Shown here: positions 7,827 through 17,034 of the stretch, piece by piece
Layout of the letters: the number at the start of each line of letters is the position of its first letter
Position numbering within the stretch: position 1 is the first letter of the stretch
DNA from: Aldehydirespirator sp965220485
GTDB lineage: Bacteria > Actinomycetota > Acidimicrobiia > Acidimicrobiales > Aldehydirespiratoraceae
Length of the DNA stretch: 64,000 nt
Assembly: GCA_965220485.1 (NCBI GenBank)
Contig: OZ244832.1
Location: 3,224,001-3,288,000, forward strand
Direction: 5' to 3'
Notes under the pieces: model-generated
Told to the model about the DNA's origin: nothing
Databases searched by the model: none
The model's input: the letters and a program-made list of their open reading frames with translations, nothing else
Program-made: the position numbers and the translations under genes

Positions 7827-10800
7827 ATGTGTCGACCAGGTTCAGGGAGTCGTGGCAATATTGTGTCGTTGGTTGCCGCGGTTGTGGTTCTGGCCGTGTT
7901 GTTCGGCGGCGGGGGCGGCTTGCCGGCCTCCGCGCAGGATGGGCCCCAGCAGCCTCCTGCTGTTCCCGGCGGCATGGGTGGCAGGCTGCTCCACTACCTT
8001 GTTGTTGAGTTGGAGTGGGACAGCGTGCCGGAGGCCGCCTCGTATCAGGTGGGCGTGTGGGTCTCCGGCTCCGCCGAGTACACGGCTTTGCCGGCCGGGG
8101 GCGTCAGCGTGGACATGGACGGCTCCGGCGCCCGCGCCGTGGTGCGCGGCCTGCCCGACGAGAACTACTACTACTTCACCGTGCGCGCCAGGAATGCGTT
8201 TGGGACGTCGGACTGGTCGGACTTTGTCTTCTTGAACACCGATCAGGGCTGGCCGGAGACGCCGGATCCAACACCCGCGCCGGAGCCAACGCCGGAGCCG
8301 GAGGTTGTTCCGCCGGTTGTGGATGAGCCGGAGCCGGAGGTTGTTCCGCCTGATCCCGATCCGCCGGAGCCGGAGGTTGTTCCGCCGGTTGTGGATGAGC
8401 CGGAGCCGGAGGTTGTTCCGCCTGATCCCGACCTGTCTGCGCCGGAGGTTGTTCCGCCTGATCCCGACCTGTCTGCGCCGGAGGTTGTTCCGACGGTTGT
8501 GGATGAGCCCGCGCCGGAGGTCGTTCCGCCCGATCCTGACCCGTCTGCGCCGTCGGTGGCTTTGGTGCTTTCTTCTGTTCGGTCGGCGCCGGGCGCGGAG
8601 ATCGGCGTCACGATGTCTTTTGCCGGCTTGGAGCTCGACTCCGACGCCGGCACGGTCGATTACGTCTTTCGCGCCGATGTGCTGGGCGCGGACGTGTGCG
8701 AGGATCGGGCGGGCGGCTATGGCTTGGGCGTCGACCGGCGCATGCACAAAGTGGACGAGGACCCCGAGGTGCGCACGGGCACGGTCGGGGCCGACTGTCC
8801 CGTGGGGGACTACACCCTGGAGGCGACCCTGGCCCCCGCGGACGGGGTGCAGGTGTTGGCCTCGGTCCGCGAGCAGTTCTCTGTGGTGTCCCAGGCCCCG
8901 CTGACGGCGAGCGTTGCCAGCGACACGGCCGGGCCGGTGAGCTCGGCGTTCTTGGTGACTGTCAGCTTCTCTCGCGCCGTGTCGGGCTTCACTGAGGAGG
9001 ACGTCCGGGTCAGCAACGGCTCGGTGGTGCCCGGCTCGGTGGCCTCGGAGGACTCGACGGTGTTCAGCGTCTCGATTGTGCCCGATGCGGGCTATGAGGG
9101 CCTGCTGACGGTGGACGTGGCCGCGGGCGCGGCCACCGACGGCTCAGGCCTTCCCAACACGGCGGCGGAGCAGTTCTCCGTTGCCGTGCAGGCAGAAGGG
9201 GACTCGGATGCTGCCCCGCCGTCCGCTGCCCCGCCGTCCGCTGCGGTCGGCCTGTCGCTGCCCGGCTCGGTGCAGGAGGGCACGGAGTTCACGCTCACGA
9301 TGTCCTTCGCCGGCTTGGAGCACGACTCCGACGCGGCCACGGTCGACTATGTCTTCCGCGCCGACGTGCTGGGCGCGGATGTGCTGGGCGCGGATGTGCT
9401 GGGCGTCGACGTGTGTGAGGATCGGGCGGGCGGCTACGGCTTGGGCGTCGACCGGCGCATGCACAAGGTGGACGAGGATCCCGAGGTGCGCACGGGCACG
9501 GTCTCGGCCGACTGTCCCGTGGGGGACTACACGGTCGAGGCGATCATCTACTCGGCGGCGGCCGTGCGGCTGGGCGCGGCCGTCGCGGGCTTTTCCGTGG
9601 TCGCCCCCCCGGCGCCTTCGGCCGCGTTGGCGCTGTCCGCTGAATCGGTCGAGCAGGGCGCCGCGCTCGATGTCACCGTCACGTTCAGCCACCTGCCTGT
9701 CGACGCCGACCCGTCGACTGTCGACTATGTCTTCCGCGTCGATGTGATGGGCGCCGACGAGTGCGAAGGTGAGGGTCTCGGCGTCGATCGGGACATCAAA
9801 GAGGTCGACGAGAGCGCCGAGGTCTACACGGGCGCGATCTCGACGGGCTGCCCGGTCGGCGACTATGTGGTCACCGCGGGGGTGTCCTCGCCGGCCGGGG
9901 TTGGGCTGGCCGCCGACACCGCTGAGCTCTCAGTCGTCGCGGGGGAGGCCGCCGAACCACCAACTCCGCCCACGACGATCATAGTGGACGACGCCAACGA
10001 TCACCCCAACAGTATCTGGTCCGACGGCACAACGATGTGGGTCATCGGCAAGAAGGCCAATGCGGGGAGCAACGAGGCGGACGCACGCAGAATCTTCGCC
10101 TACAACCTGGCCGACGGCAGCCGCGACGCATCCAAAGAGATCAACCTCTACTACGCCAACTACCGCCCGTCGGGGGTTTGGTCCGACGGCACGACGATGT
10201 GGGTCGCCGACTCGTCTTGGGACCGGCTCTACGCCTACAATATGGCCTCCGGCAGCCGCGACGTGTCCAGGGAATTCAAGCTGCACAGCGACAACGGCCA
10301 CCCCACCGGCCTCTGGTCCGACGGCACAACGATCTGGGTCGCCGACTCGCGGGACCGGAAGCTCTACGCCTACACCGACGGCAGCCGCGACGCATCCAAG
10401 GAATTCGATCTGCACAGCGAGAACGCAAATCCGCGTGGCATCTGGTCCGACGGCACGACGATCTGGGTCGTCGACCTGGCGGACACCAAGTTGTACGCCT
10501 ACAACCTGGCCGACGGCCGCCATCTGGGCAGTTCGGCCGACGGCGGCGACTTCTGGCTCGACCGTGCGAGGAACGCGTATCCGCGCGGCGCCTGGTCCGA
10601 CGGCACGACCATCTGGGTGGCTGACGGATTCTACGACAGTCTCCAGCCCTACGAGTTGCGTCAACAGAACGCCGCCCCTGCCGACATCACCCTGACGCAC
10701 GACATCGGCTACGACTACTGGAGGGGCGCCAGGGTCGCCCCCAAGAGCCTGTGGACCGACGGCACGACGCTCTGGGTCGCCGACACGGCGACATGGAAGC

Positions 10801-11351
10801 TGTACGCCTACAATCTGGCCGACGGCAGCCGCGACGAGTCCAAGGAGTTCGAGCTCTTCTGCAAGCCGCGCGGCCTCTGGTCCGACGGCACGACCATCTG
10901 GGTGGCCGCGTACGACAGACTCCTCGCCTACAATCTGGCTGACGGCAGCCGCGACGAGTCCAAAGAGTTCGGGCTGCACGGCGACAACGGCCACACGGTA
11001 GGCATCTGGTCCGACGGCACGACGATCTGGGCCGTCGACCTGCAGGACCGGAAGCTGTACGCCTACAATCTGGCCGACGGCAGCCGCGACCAATCGAAGG
11101 AATTCAACCTGCTGGGGGACCATTGGAAGGTGCATGGCGGCCTCTGGTCCGACGGCACGACGATCTGGATCAGCGACGAGAAGCGATGGCGGCTCCGCGC
11201 CTACGCGCTAAGCGACGGGGCCCCCGTTCCATCCAGCGACGTTGGACTGGTCTGGGGCAACGGCGAGGTCGAAGGCATCACCTCCGACGGCACAACGATC
11301 TGGGTCTCGGAATTTCTCCATCGCACCGTCTACGCCTACCCGGTCCCGTAG
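7827..11351 (+). CDS. Large secreted repeat protein: FN3-like domain, Pro/Glu linker, Ig-like repeats and WSDGTT beta-propeller
   Basis: About 1174 residues. A signal peptide (GNIVSLVAAVVVLAVLFGG...LPASAQ) is followed by a fibronectin-III-like domain to about residue 140. Next comes a linker of repeated EVVPPVVDEPEP/EVVPPDPD units (about 155-250), then Ig-like modules; two of these share a near-identical block with the VDYVFRADVLGADV motif. From about residue 725 to the end are ten or more propeller-type repeats around WSDGTTxWVAD...LYAYNLADGSRD. It is probably surface-displayed or secreted, with the propeller binding a ligand or polysaccharide. An upstream TTG at 7803 is possible, but ATG at 7827 gives a normal signal peptide. 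There is no visible sortase motif or C-terminal anchor. Confidence 0.85.
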   Translation: MCRPGSGSRGNIVSLVAAVVVLAVLFGGGGGLPASAQDGPQQPPAVPGGMGGRLLHYLVVELEWDSVPEAASYQVGVWVSGSAEYTALPAGGVSVDMDGSGARAVVRGLPDENYYYFTVRARNAFGTSDWSDFVFLNTDQGWPETPDPTPAPEPTPEPEVVPPVVDEPEPEVVPPDPDPPEPEVVPPVVDEPEPEVVPPDPDLSAPEVVPPDPDLSAPEVVPTVVDEPAPEVVPPDPDPSAPSVALVLSSVRSAPGAEIGVTMSFAGLELDSDAGTVDYVFRADVLGADVCEDRAGGYGLGVDRRMHKVDEDPEVRTGTVGADCPVGDYTLEATLAPADGVQVLASVREQFSVVSQAPLTASVASDTAGPVSSAFLVTVSFSRAVSGFTEEDVRVSNGSVVPGSVASEDSTVFSVSIVPDAGYEGLLTVDVAAGAATDGSGLPNTAAEQFSVAVQAEGDSDAAPPSAAPPSAAVGLSLPGSVQEGTEFTLTMSFAGLEHDSDAATVDYVFRADVLGADVLGADVLGVDVCEDRAGGYGLGVDRRMHKVDEDPEVRTGTVSADCPVGDYTVEAIIYSAAAVRLGAAVAGFSVVAPPAPSAALALSAESVEQGAALDVTVTFSHLPVDADPSTVDYVFRVDVMGADECEGEGLGVDRDIKEVDESAEVYTGAISTGCPVGDYVVTAGVSSPAGVGLAADTAELSVVAGEAAEPPTPPTTIIVDDANDHPNSIWSDGTTMWVIGKKANAGSNEADARRIFAYNLADGSRDASKEINLYYANYRPSGVWSDGTTMWVADSSWDRLYAYNMASGSRDVSREFKLHSDNGHPTGLWSDGTTIWVADSRDRKLYAYTDGSRDASKEFDLHSENANPRGIWSDGTTIWVVDLADTKLYAYNLADGRHLGSSADGGDFWLDRARNAYPRGAWSDGTTIWVADGFYDSLQPYELRQQNAAPADITLTHDIGYDYWRGARVAPKSLWTDGTTLWVADTATWKLYAYNLADGSRDESKEFELFCKPRGLWSDGTTIWVAAYDRLLAYNLADGSRDESKEFGLHGDNGHTVGIWSDGTTIWAVDLQDRKLYAYNLADGSRDQSKEFNLLGDHWKVHGGLWSDGTTIWISDEKRWRLRAYALSDGAPVPSSDVGLVWGNGEVEGITSDGTTIWVSEFLHRTVYAYPVP

Positions 11352-11778
11352 ATGCTCAACGATCCGGCGCCCCGTCCCCAAACGTTCGTCGGGTCGAGCG
11401 TGGCGGCGAACGCTGAAGTCGCAGGTCGAGCAGCTGGGTCCCACGGGCTCGAAGGTTGCTGGACACACCACTAGCCTGGATCCACCGACGCGGTGAGCGG
11501 GCTGGGGGTGGCGCGTCCACCAGAAGTGCCTCTTGGCGTGGTGACGTTCATCAAGCCGGCACCGGAGGTCGGCCGTGCTCCCGGCGGCCTTCGGAGCTCG
11601 GGCGAGTGCTCGTTGCGGTCGTCCGGGAGATATCTACTGTGAGGAAAGTATCGCTACTCTGATTGGACATCAGGGACGAGCCATGGTATCGTCGGACCCG
11701 GCCCGGACACGTTGGCAAGCGATGCGTCCGAAACGCTACGGTTCCGCCGGACCCACAACCATCCACATAGGGGGAGCA
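11352..11778 (+). other. 427-bp intergenic region upstream of the gmaS-like operon
   Basis: No convincing gene is seen here. Short open frames are low-complexity Arg/Gly/Ser shadows. An AT-richer patch around 11630-11665 (GATATCTACT...GTATCGCTACTCTGATTGG) is the most likely promoter area for the following operon. A GGGGGAG ribosome-binding site lies just before the ATG at 11779. No riboswitch or clear terminator is recognised. Confidence 0.4.
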
Positions 11779-13179
11779 ATGGCCACTGATCTTGAAAGGT
11801 TCGTCGAGGCGGACGGACGCGAGGAGCAGATCGCAGAGGTGGAGGCCCGAATCGCACGGGATGACATCCGGTACCTGTACTGCCAGTTCGTCTCGGTGAC
11901 GGGACGGATCATGGGCAAGGGAATTCCAGCCAAGCACTTCGGCATGATCGCCCGCAAGGGCTTCCAGCTCGTGTACGGCTCCACCGCCAATCTCTTCATC
12001 GACCGCCACGGCAACTACATCGGCTACGGCCCAGAGGCCCGCGAGCTCGTCGGCATCGGCGAGCCCGAGACGTTCATGCCTCTTCCCTGGGATACGAGGA
12101 CGGCCCGGGTGTGGTGCACGCTGTTCAGGGGTCGTGAGGAGGAAGTCGATGGCGGCGCCTATCTCACGTCGGATTGCCGGGGCAACCTCAAGCGGCTCCA
12201 TGCCGAGTTCGAGGCCAAGCACGGACTGCACCTTCGGGCCGGCTGCGAGCCCGAGATGATGTGGCTCAAGGCCGACGCCGACGGCAAGCCGACCGTCGAG
12301 GGCATGACCAAGCCCAACTGTTACCACATCGACCAGTTCGCCGAGTTGCAGCCCCTCATCCACAAGGTGATCGAGTACTGCGAGGCCATGGGTCTGGACA
12401 TGATCCAGGGCGACCACGAGGACGCCCCGGGCCAGCTCGAGTTGAACTTCAACTTCGACCGGGCCGAGCTCACCGCAGACCGGCTCACCACCTACCGCCA
12501 GGTGTGCAAGCAGGTGGGCCGCGAGCTGGGAGCCTTCCCCTGCTTCATGCCCAAGCCGTTCATGGGCGTGTCGGCCAACGGCTGCCACCACAACATCTCG
12601 CTGTGGGACGCCGACGGCAACAACAAGTTCATGCCCGAGGGCGACAACCCGCAGCTGCCCGGCCCGATCGGGATGAAGGCCATCGGCGGCATTCTCGAGC
12701 ACGTGCGGGCCCTCACCTGCCTCACCTCGCCGACGGTCAACTCCTACCGCCGGCTGTGGGACACGGGCTTCTGGGCGCCGGTGTTCGCCGACTGGGGCTT
12801 CCAGAACCGCACCACGGCTCTGCGGGTGAGCGCGCCGGGCCGCTTCGAGTACCGCTCGGTTGACAGCGCGGTCAACCCGCACCTGTCTTTCGCGGGGCTC
12901 CTCATGGCCATGGGCGACGGGCTGGACCGCAGCCTTGACCCGGGCCAGCCCGAGGAGCGCAACATCTACGACGCCCTGGCGGCGGGCAAGGATGTGAAGA
13001 AGATCCCGCTCACTCTCGGTGAGGCCCTTGAGGCCTTCGACTCCGACCAGGTGGTCAAGGCGGCCCTGCCTGGCGAGATGTACAGGGTGTTCATGCACTA
13101 CAAGACCGACGAGTGGGAGCGGTTCCTCCACACCGTCTCGGACTGGGACATCGAGGAGTACCTCGACGTCCTGCCCTGA
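11779..13179 (+). CDS. gmaS: Type III glutamine synthetase-like ligase, probable gamma-glutamylmethylamide synthetase
   Basis: A 466-residue GlnT-type glutamine synthetase. Visible GS landmarks are the substrate segment GCEPEMMWLKAD (about residues 155-166), NFNFDRAELTADR near 222 and the ATP-binding segment KPFMGVSANGCHHNISLW near 258-275. GS normally makes glutamine from glutamate and ammonia. The GlnT branch next to mgsABC-like genes is known to ligate methylamine to glutamate, giving gamma-glutamylmethylamide. The three following genes resemble MgsA, B and C, which supports the methylamine role over plain ammonia assimilation. A GGGGGAG Shine-Dalgarno precedes the ATG. The choice between GmaS and generic GlnT is inferred from context. 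Confidence 0.8.
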   Translation: MATDLERFVEADGREEQIAEVEARIARDDIRYLYCQFVSVTGRIMGKGIPAKHFGMIARKGFQLVYGSTANLFIDRHGNYIGYGPEARELVGIGEPETFMPLPWDTRTARVWCTLFRGREEEVDGGAYLTSDCRGNLKRLHAEFEAKHGLHLRAGCEPEMMWLKADADGKPTVEGMTKPNCYHIDQFAELQPLIHKVIEYCEAMGLDMIQGDHEDAPGQLELNFNFDRAELTADRLTTYRQVCKQVGRELGAFPCFMPKPFMGVSANGCHHNISLWDADGNNKFMPEGDNPQLPGPIGMKAIGGILEHVRALTCLTSPTVNSYRRLWDTGFWAPVFADWGFQNRTTALRVSAPGRFEYRSVDSAVNPHLSFAGLLMAMGDGLDRSLDPGQPEERNIYDALAAGKDVKKIPLTLGEALEAFDSDQVVKAALPGEMYRVFMHYKTDEWERFLHTVSDWDIEEYLDVLP

Positions 13180-13276
13180 TAGTTGTCGGGCGCTGCGCCT
13201 GACTCGACCCTGACAGATCGACCGTCCCGCCGGCGGCGGGGCGACAACCCAGACACCTTCCAAAGGGGGTAGCACC

Positions 13277-14206
13277 ATGTGCGGAATCGCAGGGGTGATC
13301 CACCGGGACGGCACCGCTGACATCGGCGCCGAGCTCACGGCCATGCTCCAGTCGATGAAGCACCGCGGGCCGGACTCCACCGGCTACGCGGTCTACGGCC
13401 CGGCCGACGATCTCGTCGTGATCCGGTTCGTGCTCGCGGAGCCCAACAAGAGCACCGGCTTCGGCATGGAGGAGCGCCTGGAGCGCAACCGGGCCGAAGT
13501 CGAGTCCCGCCTGGCCAAGATCGGGGCCGAGGTGGCCGCGGTCACCAGCGACACCGGCTATGCCTTCCGGGCCACCATCCGCTACGGCGGCGACCTCAAG
13601 GCCCTGGCCGACTACCTCGAGGACGTGCCCGGCTGCGAGGTGCTGTCGCTGGGAAGCTCGCTGGAGATCATCAAGGACTTGGGCGACGCCGAGACGGTCA
13701 GCGGCCAGTACAACCTGGGATCATTCCGGGGAACCCACGGCATCGGCCATGTGCGCATGGCCACCGAGTCCGAGGTCGACCTGGCCAGTGCCCACCCGTA
13801 CTGGGCCTACCCGTTCGCGGACATGGCCGTGGTCCACAACGGCCAGCTCACCAACTACCACCAGTGGCGCCGCCGCTTGGAGCAGCACGGCCACCGCTTC
13901 CAGAGCGAGTGCGACTCCGAGATCATCGCGGTCTATCTGGCCGAGTACATGGCGAGGGGCCTGTCGCTGGAGACGGCTATGAAGCACAGCCTCGACGACC
14001 TCGACGGCGTGTTCACCTACGTCTGCGTCACCGGCAACGAGTTGGGGATCGCCAAGGACGAGATGGCGGCCAAGCCGCTGGTGCTGTTCGAGTCCGACCC
14101 GCTGGTGGCCGTGGCCACCGAGGAGGTCGCCATCAGGGCCGTGGTCAAGCGTGAGGTCGAGACCCGCGACCCCTACGAGCGCGAGGTGCTGGTATGGCAG
14201 GTGTAG
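13277..14206 (+). CDS. mgsA: Class II glutamine amidotransferase-like subunit (MgsA/GlxB type)
   Basis: 309 residues beginning MCGIAGVIHRDGT, so processing would expose the N-terminal cysteine nucleophile of class II (Ntn) amidotransferases. GTHGIGHVRMATESEVD (about 154-170) and VVHNGQLTNYHQWRRRLEQHGH (about 185-206) are the conserved amidotransferase core. A free-standing domain of this kind encoded ahead of GXGXG and FMN subunits is the layout of N-methylglutamate synthase and of rhizobial glxBCD. Its proposed role is hydrolysis of gamma-glutamylmethylamide or transfer of its amine. Start ATG has an AAAGGGGGT ribosome-binding site. Confidence 0.82.
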   Translation: MCGIAGVIHRDGTADIGAELTAMLQSMKHRGPDSTGYAVYGPADDLVVIRFVLAEPNKSTGFGMEERLERNRAEVESRLAKIGAEVAAVTSDTGYAFRATIRYGGDLKALADYLEDVPGCEVLSLGSSLEIIKDLGDAETVSGQYNLGSFRGTHGIGHVRMATESEVDLASAHPYWAYPFADMAVVHNGQLTNYHQWRRRLEQHGHRFQSECDSEIIAVYLAEYMARGLSLETAMKHSLDDLDGVFTYVCVTGNELGIAKDEMAAKPLVLFESDPLVAVATEEVAIRAVVKREVETRDPYEREVLVWQV

Positions 14207-14267
14207 GTCCCCGCAGCAGTCTCCCCGGTGTGACAGGTATGAGTCCCACCAGCAGAGGGGAGCGGTA

Positions 14268-15062
14268 ATGGCAGGCGTAGGTTCCCGCAGCGGCGTCAGC
14301 TACGACGCCCGGGGGCTCGTCGAGCCCCACGCCGAGATGCCCGACGACATCGAGGTGGACGGGCACCGAGCCCGCTTCGATGCGGCCGATTTGACCATCC
14401 GCCAGATCAACATGGCGCTGCGCAAGCTCATCTACAACGACGGCGTCACCGACGTGACCGTGCTCAACCCGGCGTCCAAGCACTCCCTCGCCGTCGGCAT
14501 CCTCAAGCGCTGCCGCATCCACTTCGAGGGCAGTCCCGGCTGGTTCGCCTGCGGGCTCATCGACGGTCCAGAGGTGACCATCAACGGCCGGGTGGGCTGG
14601 TCGGTGGCCGAGAACATGATGTCGGGAGTAGTGACGATCGAGCGCGGCGCCGGCTCGCTCACGGGCGCGGCCATACGCGGCGGCGACCTGATCGTCAAGG
14701 GCGACGTGGGAGCCCGCACCGGCATCGACCAGAAGGGCGGCACCATCGTCGTGCTGGGCGACGTTGGAATCAACACCGGGTTCATGATGCAGAGGGGCCG
14801 CCAGATCATCTGCGGCAACGCCGGGTCCAACCTCGGCGACTCCATGTACGACGGTGCAATCTATGTGGCCGGCAAGGTGCGCTCCCTGGGCGTGGACTGC
14901 GTGCCGGGCGAATGGGACGATGCCGACACTGAGCTGATCGATCGCAAGTTCCGTATCCACGGACTCGGTGATCCGCCGCAGTTCCAGAAGTTCGTGTGCG
15001 GCAAGCAGCTCCACAACTACGACGCGCTCGAGCCCTCCGAGCGCAAGCTCGTAATCCACTAG
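14268..15062 (+). CDS. mgsB: GXGXG-domain glutamate synthase-like subunit (MgsB/GlxC type)
   Basis: 264 residues forming a right-handed beta-helix like the C-terminal domain of large-subunit glutamate synthase. Repeated Gly-rich turns include GVVTIERGAGSLTGAAIRGG, GDVGARTGIDQKGGTIVV and GDVGINTGFMMQRG in residues 125-180. It starts at the ATG at 14268, preceded by AGAGGGGAG; an upstream in-frame extension overlapping mgsA is Arg/Ser-rich and implausible. It probably links the amidotransferase and FMN subunits structurally. The stop codon TAG at 15060-15062 overlaps the AGAGGCCGAGCGG motif discussed in the findings. Confidence 0.82.
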   Translation: MAGVGSRSGVSYDARGLVEPHAEMPDDIEVDGHRARFDAADLTIRQINMALRKLIYNDGVTDVTVLNPASKHSLAVGILKRCRIHFEGSPGWFACGLIDGPEVTINGRVGWSVAENMMSGVVTIERGAGSLTGAAIRGGDLIVKGDVGARTGIDQKGGTIVVLGDVGINTGFMMQRGRQIICGNAGSNLGDSMYDGAIYVAGKVRSLGVDCVPGEWDDADTELIDRKFRIHGLGDPPQFQKFVCGKQLHNYDALEPSERKLVIH

Positions 15063-15087
15063 AGGCCGAGCGGAAGGGCAGACGACC

Positions 15088-16497
15088 ATGGTTGAACCAA
15101 ACAAGAGCGCAGTAAACAAGAGCACCGATGTTCTGGGTCAGAGCCGGATCTTCACACGCGAAGTCATCAACGACATCCATGTGAAGGCCGAGCTGGGTCG
15201 CTACCGGATGCGGGGCTTCTCGATCTTCAAGAAGATCCCCCACTGGGACGAGCTCGTGTTCCTGCCCGGAACCCTCACCCGGTTCGTGATCGAGGGCTAC
15301 CGCGAGAAGTGCGAGACCCGCACGGTCATCGGCTCGCGCTTCGCGGCCAAGCCGCTGGAGCTGGAGATACCGGTCTACATCACGGGCATGAGCTTCGGCG
15401 CGCTGTCGCTGGAGGCCAAGATGGCCCTGGCCAAGGGCGCCTCGATGGCCGGCACCGCCACCTGCTCGGGCGAGGGCGGCATGATCCCGCCCGAGCGGGA
15501 CCTGTCCACCAAGTGGTACTACCAGATCATCCAGAGCCGCTACGGCTTCAACCCCCACCACCTGATGCTGGCCGACGCGGTGGAGTTCTTCATCGGCCAG
15601 GGCTGCAAAGTGGGCCTCGGCGGCCACCTGATGGGCCAGAAGGTGACCGAGCAGGTGGCTGAGATGCGGTCGCTGCCCGCGGGCATCGACCAGCGCTCGC
15701 CGGCCCGGCACCCCGACTGGCTCGGCCCCGACGACCTGTCGCTGAAGATCCAGGAGATTCGCGAGGCCACCGACTACCAGATCCCCATCCAGCTCAAGCT
15801 GGGATCGGCCCGGGTGTACGACGATGTGCGCATGGCGGCCAAGTGCGGTCCCGACGTGATCTACCTCGACGGGGCCGAGGGCGGCACCGGTGCCGGACCC
15901 CACCTGGCCACCGAGGAGACCGGCATCCCGCTGATGGCGGCCATCCCCGAGGCCCGCCGGGCCCTCGAGGACGTGGGCCTCGCCGACGACATCGACCTGG
16001 TGGTGGCCGGGGGCATCCGCAACGGCGGCGACGTGGCCAAGTGCCTGGCCCTCGGCGCCGACGCCATCGCCTTGGGCACGGCCGCGCTGATGGCGCTCAA
16101 CTGCAACAAGGAGATCCCCGGCGTCACCGACTACGAGGGCACCATCGGCGTGCCCGCGGGCGAGTGCTACCACTGCCATACCGGCCGCTGCCCGGTTGGC
16201 GTGGCCACCCAGGACGTGGAGCTGCGCAAGCGCCTCGACGTCGACGAGGCCGCCCTGCGGGTCTACAACTTCCTGATCACCCTCACCATGGAGGTGCAGA
16301 TGCTGGCCCGGGCCTGCGGCAAGACCGACATCCACTCCCTGGAGCCCGAGGATCTGGCCGCCCTCACCCACGAGGCCGCGGCCATGGCCAAGGTTCCCCT
16401 GGCGGGAACGAATTACATCCCCGGTGTCACCGAGGAGCGGACTCTTCAGGAGATCCGCGACCTGTTCGACAAGCATGTGATCGACGGAGGTCTGTGA
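15088..16497 (+). CDS. mgsC: FMN-binding glutamate synthase-like subunit (MgsC/GlxD type)
   Basis: 469 residues of the glutamate synthase FMN-domain fold. Key segments are ITGMSFGALSLEAKMALAKG (about 98-117), GEGGMIPPERD (about 130), YLDGAEGGTGAGPHLATEE (about 260-278), VVAGGIRNGGDVAKCLALGAD (about 303-323) and a Cys-rich ECYHCHTGRCPVGVATQD (about 351-368) that matches the iron-sulfur ligand region. It would oxidise or reduce the iminoglutarate intermediate to form N-methylglutamate from gamma-glutamylmethylamide and 2-oxoglutarate, together with the two preceding subunits. It is an operon member 25 bp after mgsB. Confidence 0.85.
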   Translation: MVEPNKSAVNKSTDVLGQSRIFTREVINDIHVKAELGRYRMRGFSIFKKIPHWDELVFLPGTLTRFVIEGYREKCETRTVIGSRFAAKPLELEIPVYITGMSFGALSLEAKMALAKGASMAGTATCSGEGGMIPPERDLSTKWYYQIIQSRYGFNPHHLMLADAVEFFIGQGCKVGLGGHLMGQKVTEQVAEMRSLPAGIDQRSPARHPDWLGPDDLSLKIQEIREATDYQIPIQLKLGSARVYDDVRMAAKCGPDVIYLDGAEGGTGAGPHLATEETGIPLMAAIPEARRALEDVGLADDIDLVVAGGIRNGGDVAKCLALGADAIALGTAALMALNCNKEIPGVTDYEGTIGVPAGECYHCHTGRCPVGVATQDVELRKRLDVDEAALRVYNFLITLTMEVQMLARACGKTDIHSLEPEDLAALTHEAAAMAKVPLAGTNYIPGVTEERTLQEIRDLFDKHVIDGGL

Positions 16498-16543
16498 CAT
16501 GGCGGGAACCGTCGACATGAACTACGGAGGTCTGTGAAATGGC
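16484..16543 (+). repeat. 40-bp-spaced duplication of a stop/ribosome-binding-site block
   Basis: ACGGAGGTCTGTGA followed by C/A and ATGGC occurs at 16484-16503 and again at 16524-16543. The first copy ends mgsC and offers a start at 16499 for a 12-codon open frame; the second ends that mini-frame and provides the ribosome-binding site and ATG at 16539. Confidence 0.7.
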
Positions 16544-16993
16544 TGCATCGGCGAGCACGGGTGAGAGCCCGCAAGAGACCCGCACGGTTGCCATCGACGC
16601 CGAGGTGCTGGCCGGGAAGCGCTTCCCGTACCAGGAGGACATGTCGCTGGTGTCCGACATCGACCTGCTGGCCGCCACTCCCGGGCCCGACATCAACTGG
16701 CTGGAGGACATCACCCTGCTGAAGAGGACGGCGTGCCCGCGGTGTTCGATCGCTACTCGAACTCGTTCCTGAAGATCTACTTCCCCATCCCGGCCGGGCG
16801 CGAGGACGAGATCGCCCGCAAGGTGCTGATCAGGCACCTCACTGACGGCAACTCCTACGGGATCACCCTCAAGGACATCCACTGCAAGTTCCCCCAGGTC
16901 GAGCTGGGACCGTGGGTGGACGAGTCCCGGATCGTCGGCACCGACTGGCGCCGGCCGGTGCTGGAGGGTTGGACCGCCCCCGCCGGCCACTAG
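16539..16993 (+). pseudogene. Unrecognised operon protein, apparently split by a frameshift
   Basis: ATG at 16539 with GGAGG upstream opens a frame that reads well through EDMSLVSDIDLLAATPGPDI and then breaks down after about codon 62 (TACPRCSIATRTRS, stop at 16772). From about 16720 the -1 frame reads as good protein, DGVPAVFDRYSNSFLKIYFP, on to 16993. Joined, the product would be about 150 residues, soluble, with mixed alpha/beta character. I do not recognise the family. It lies between mgsC and the MgdA/SoxB-like gene, so a role in the same pathway is likely. Alternatives are an assembly indel, programmed frameshifting, or two genes with a GTG start at 16733. Confidence 0.5.
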
Positions 16994-17034
16994 CGGCCGG
17001 CTAGAGGTCGAGCAGACAAGGAGGGCATGCAGCC

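Noticed and set aside
11551..13380. 609-codon minus-strand frame opposite the gmaS-like gene.
   Set aside because: Composition is that of an antisense frame, and the plus strand carries full glutamine synthetase motifs.
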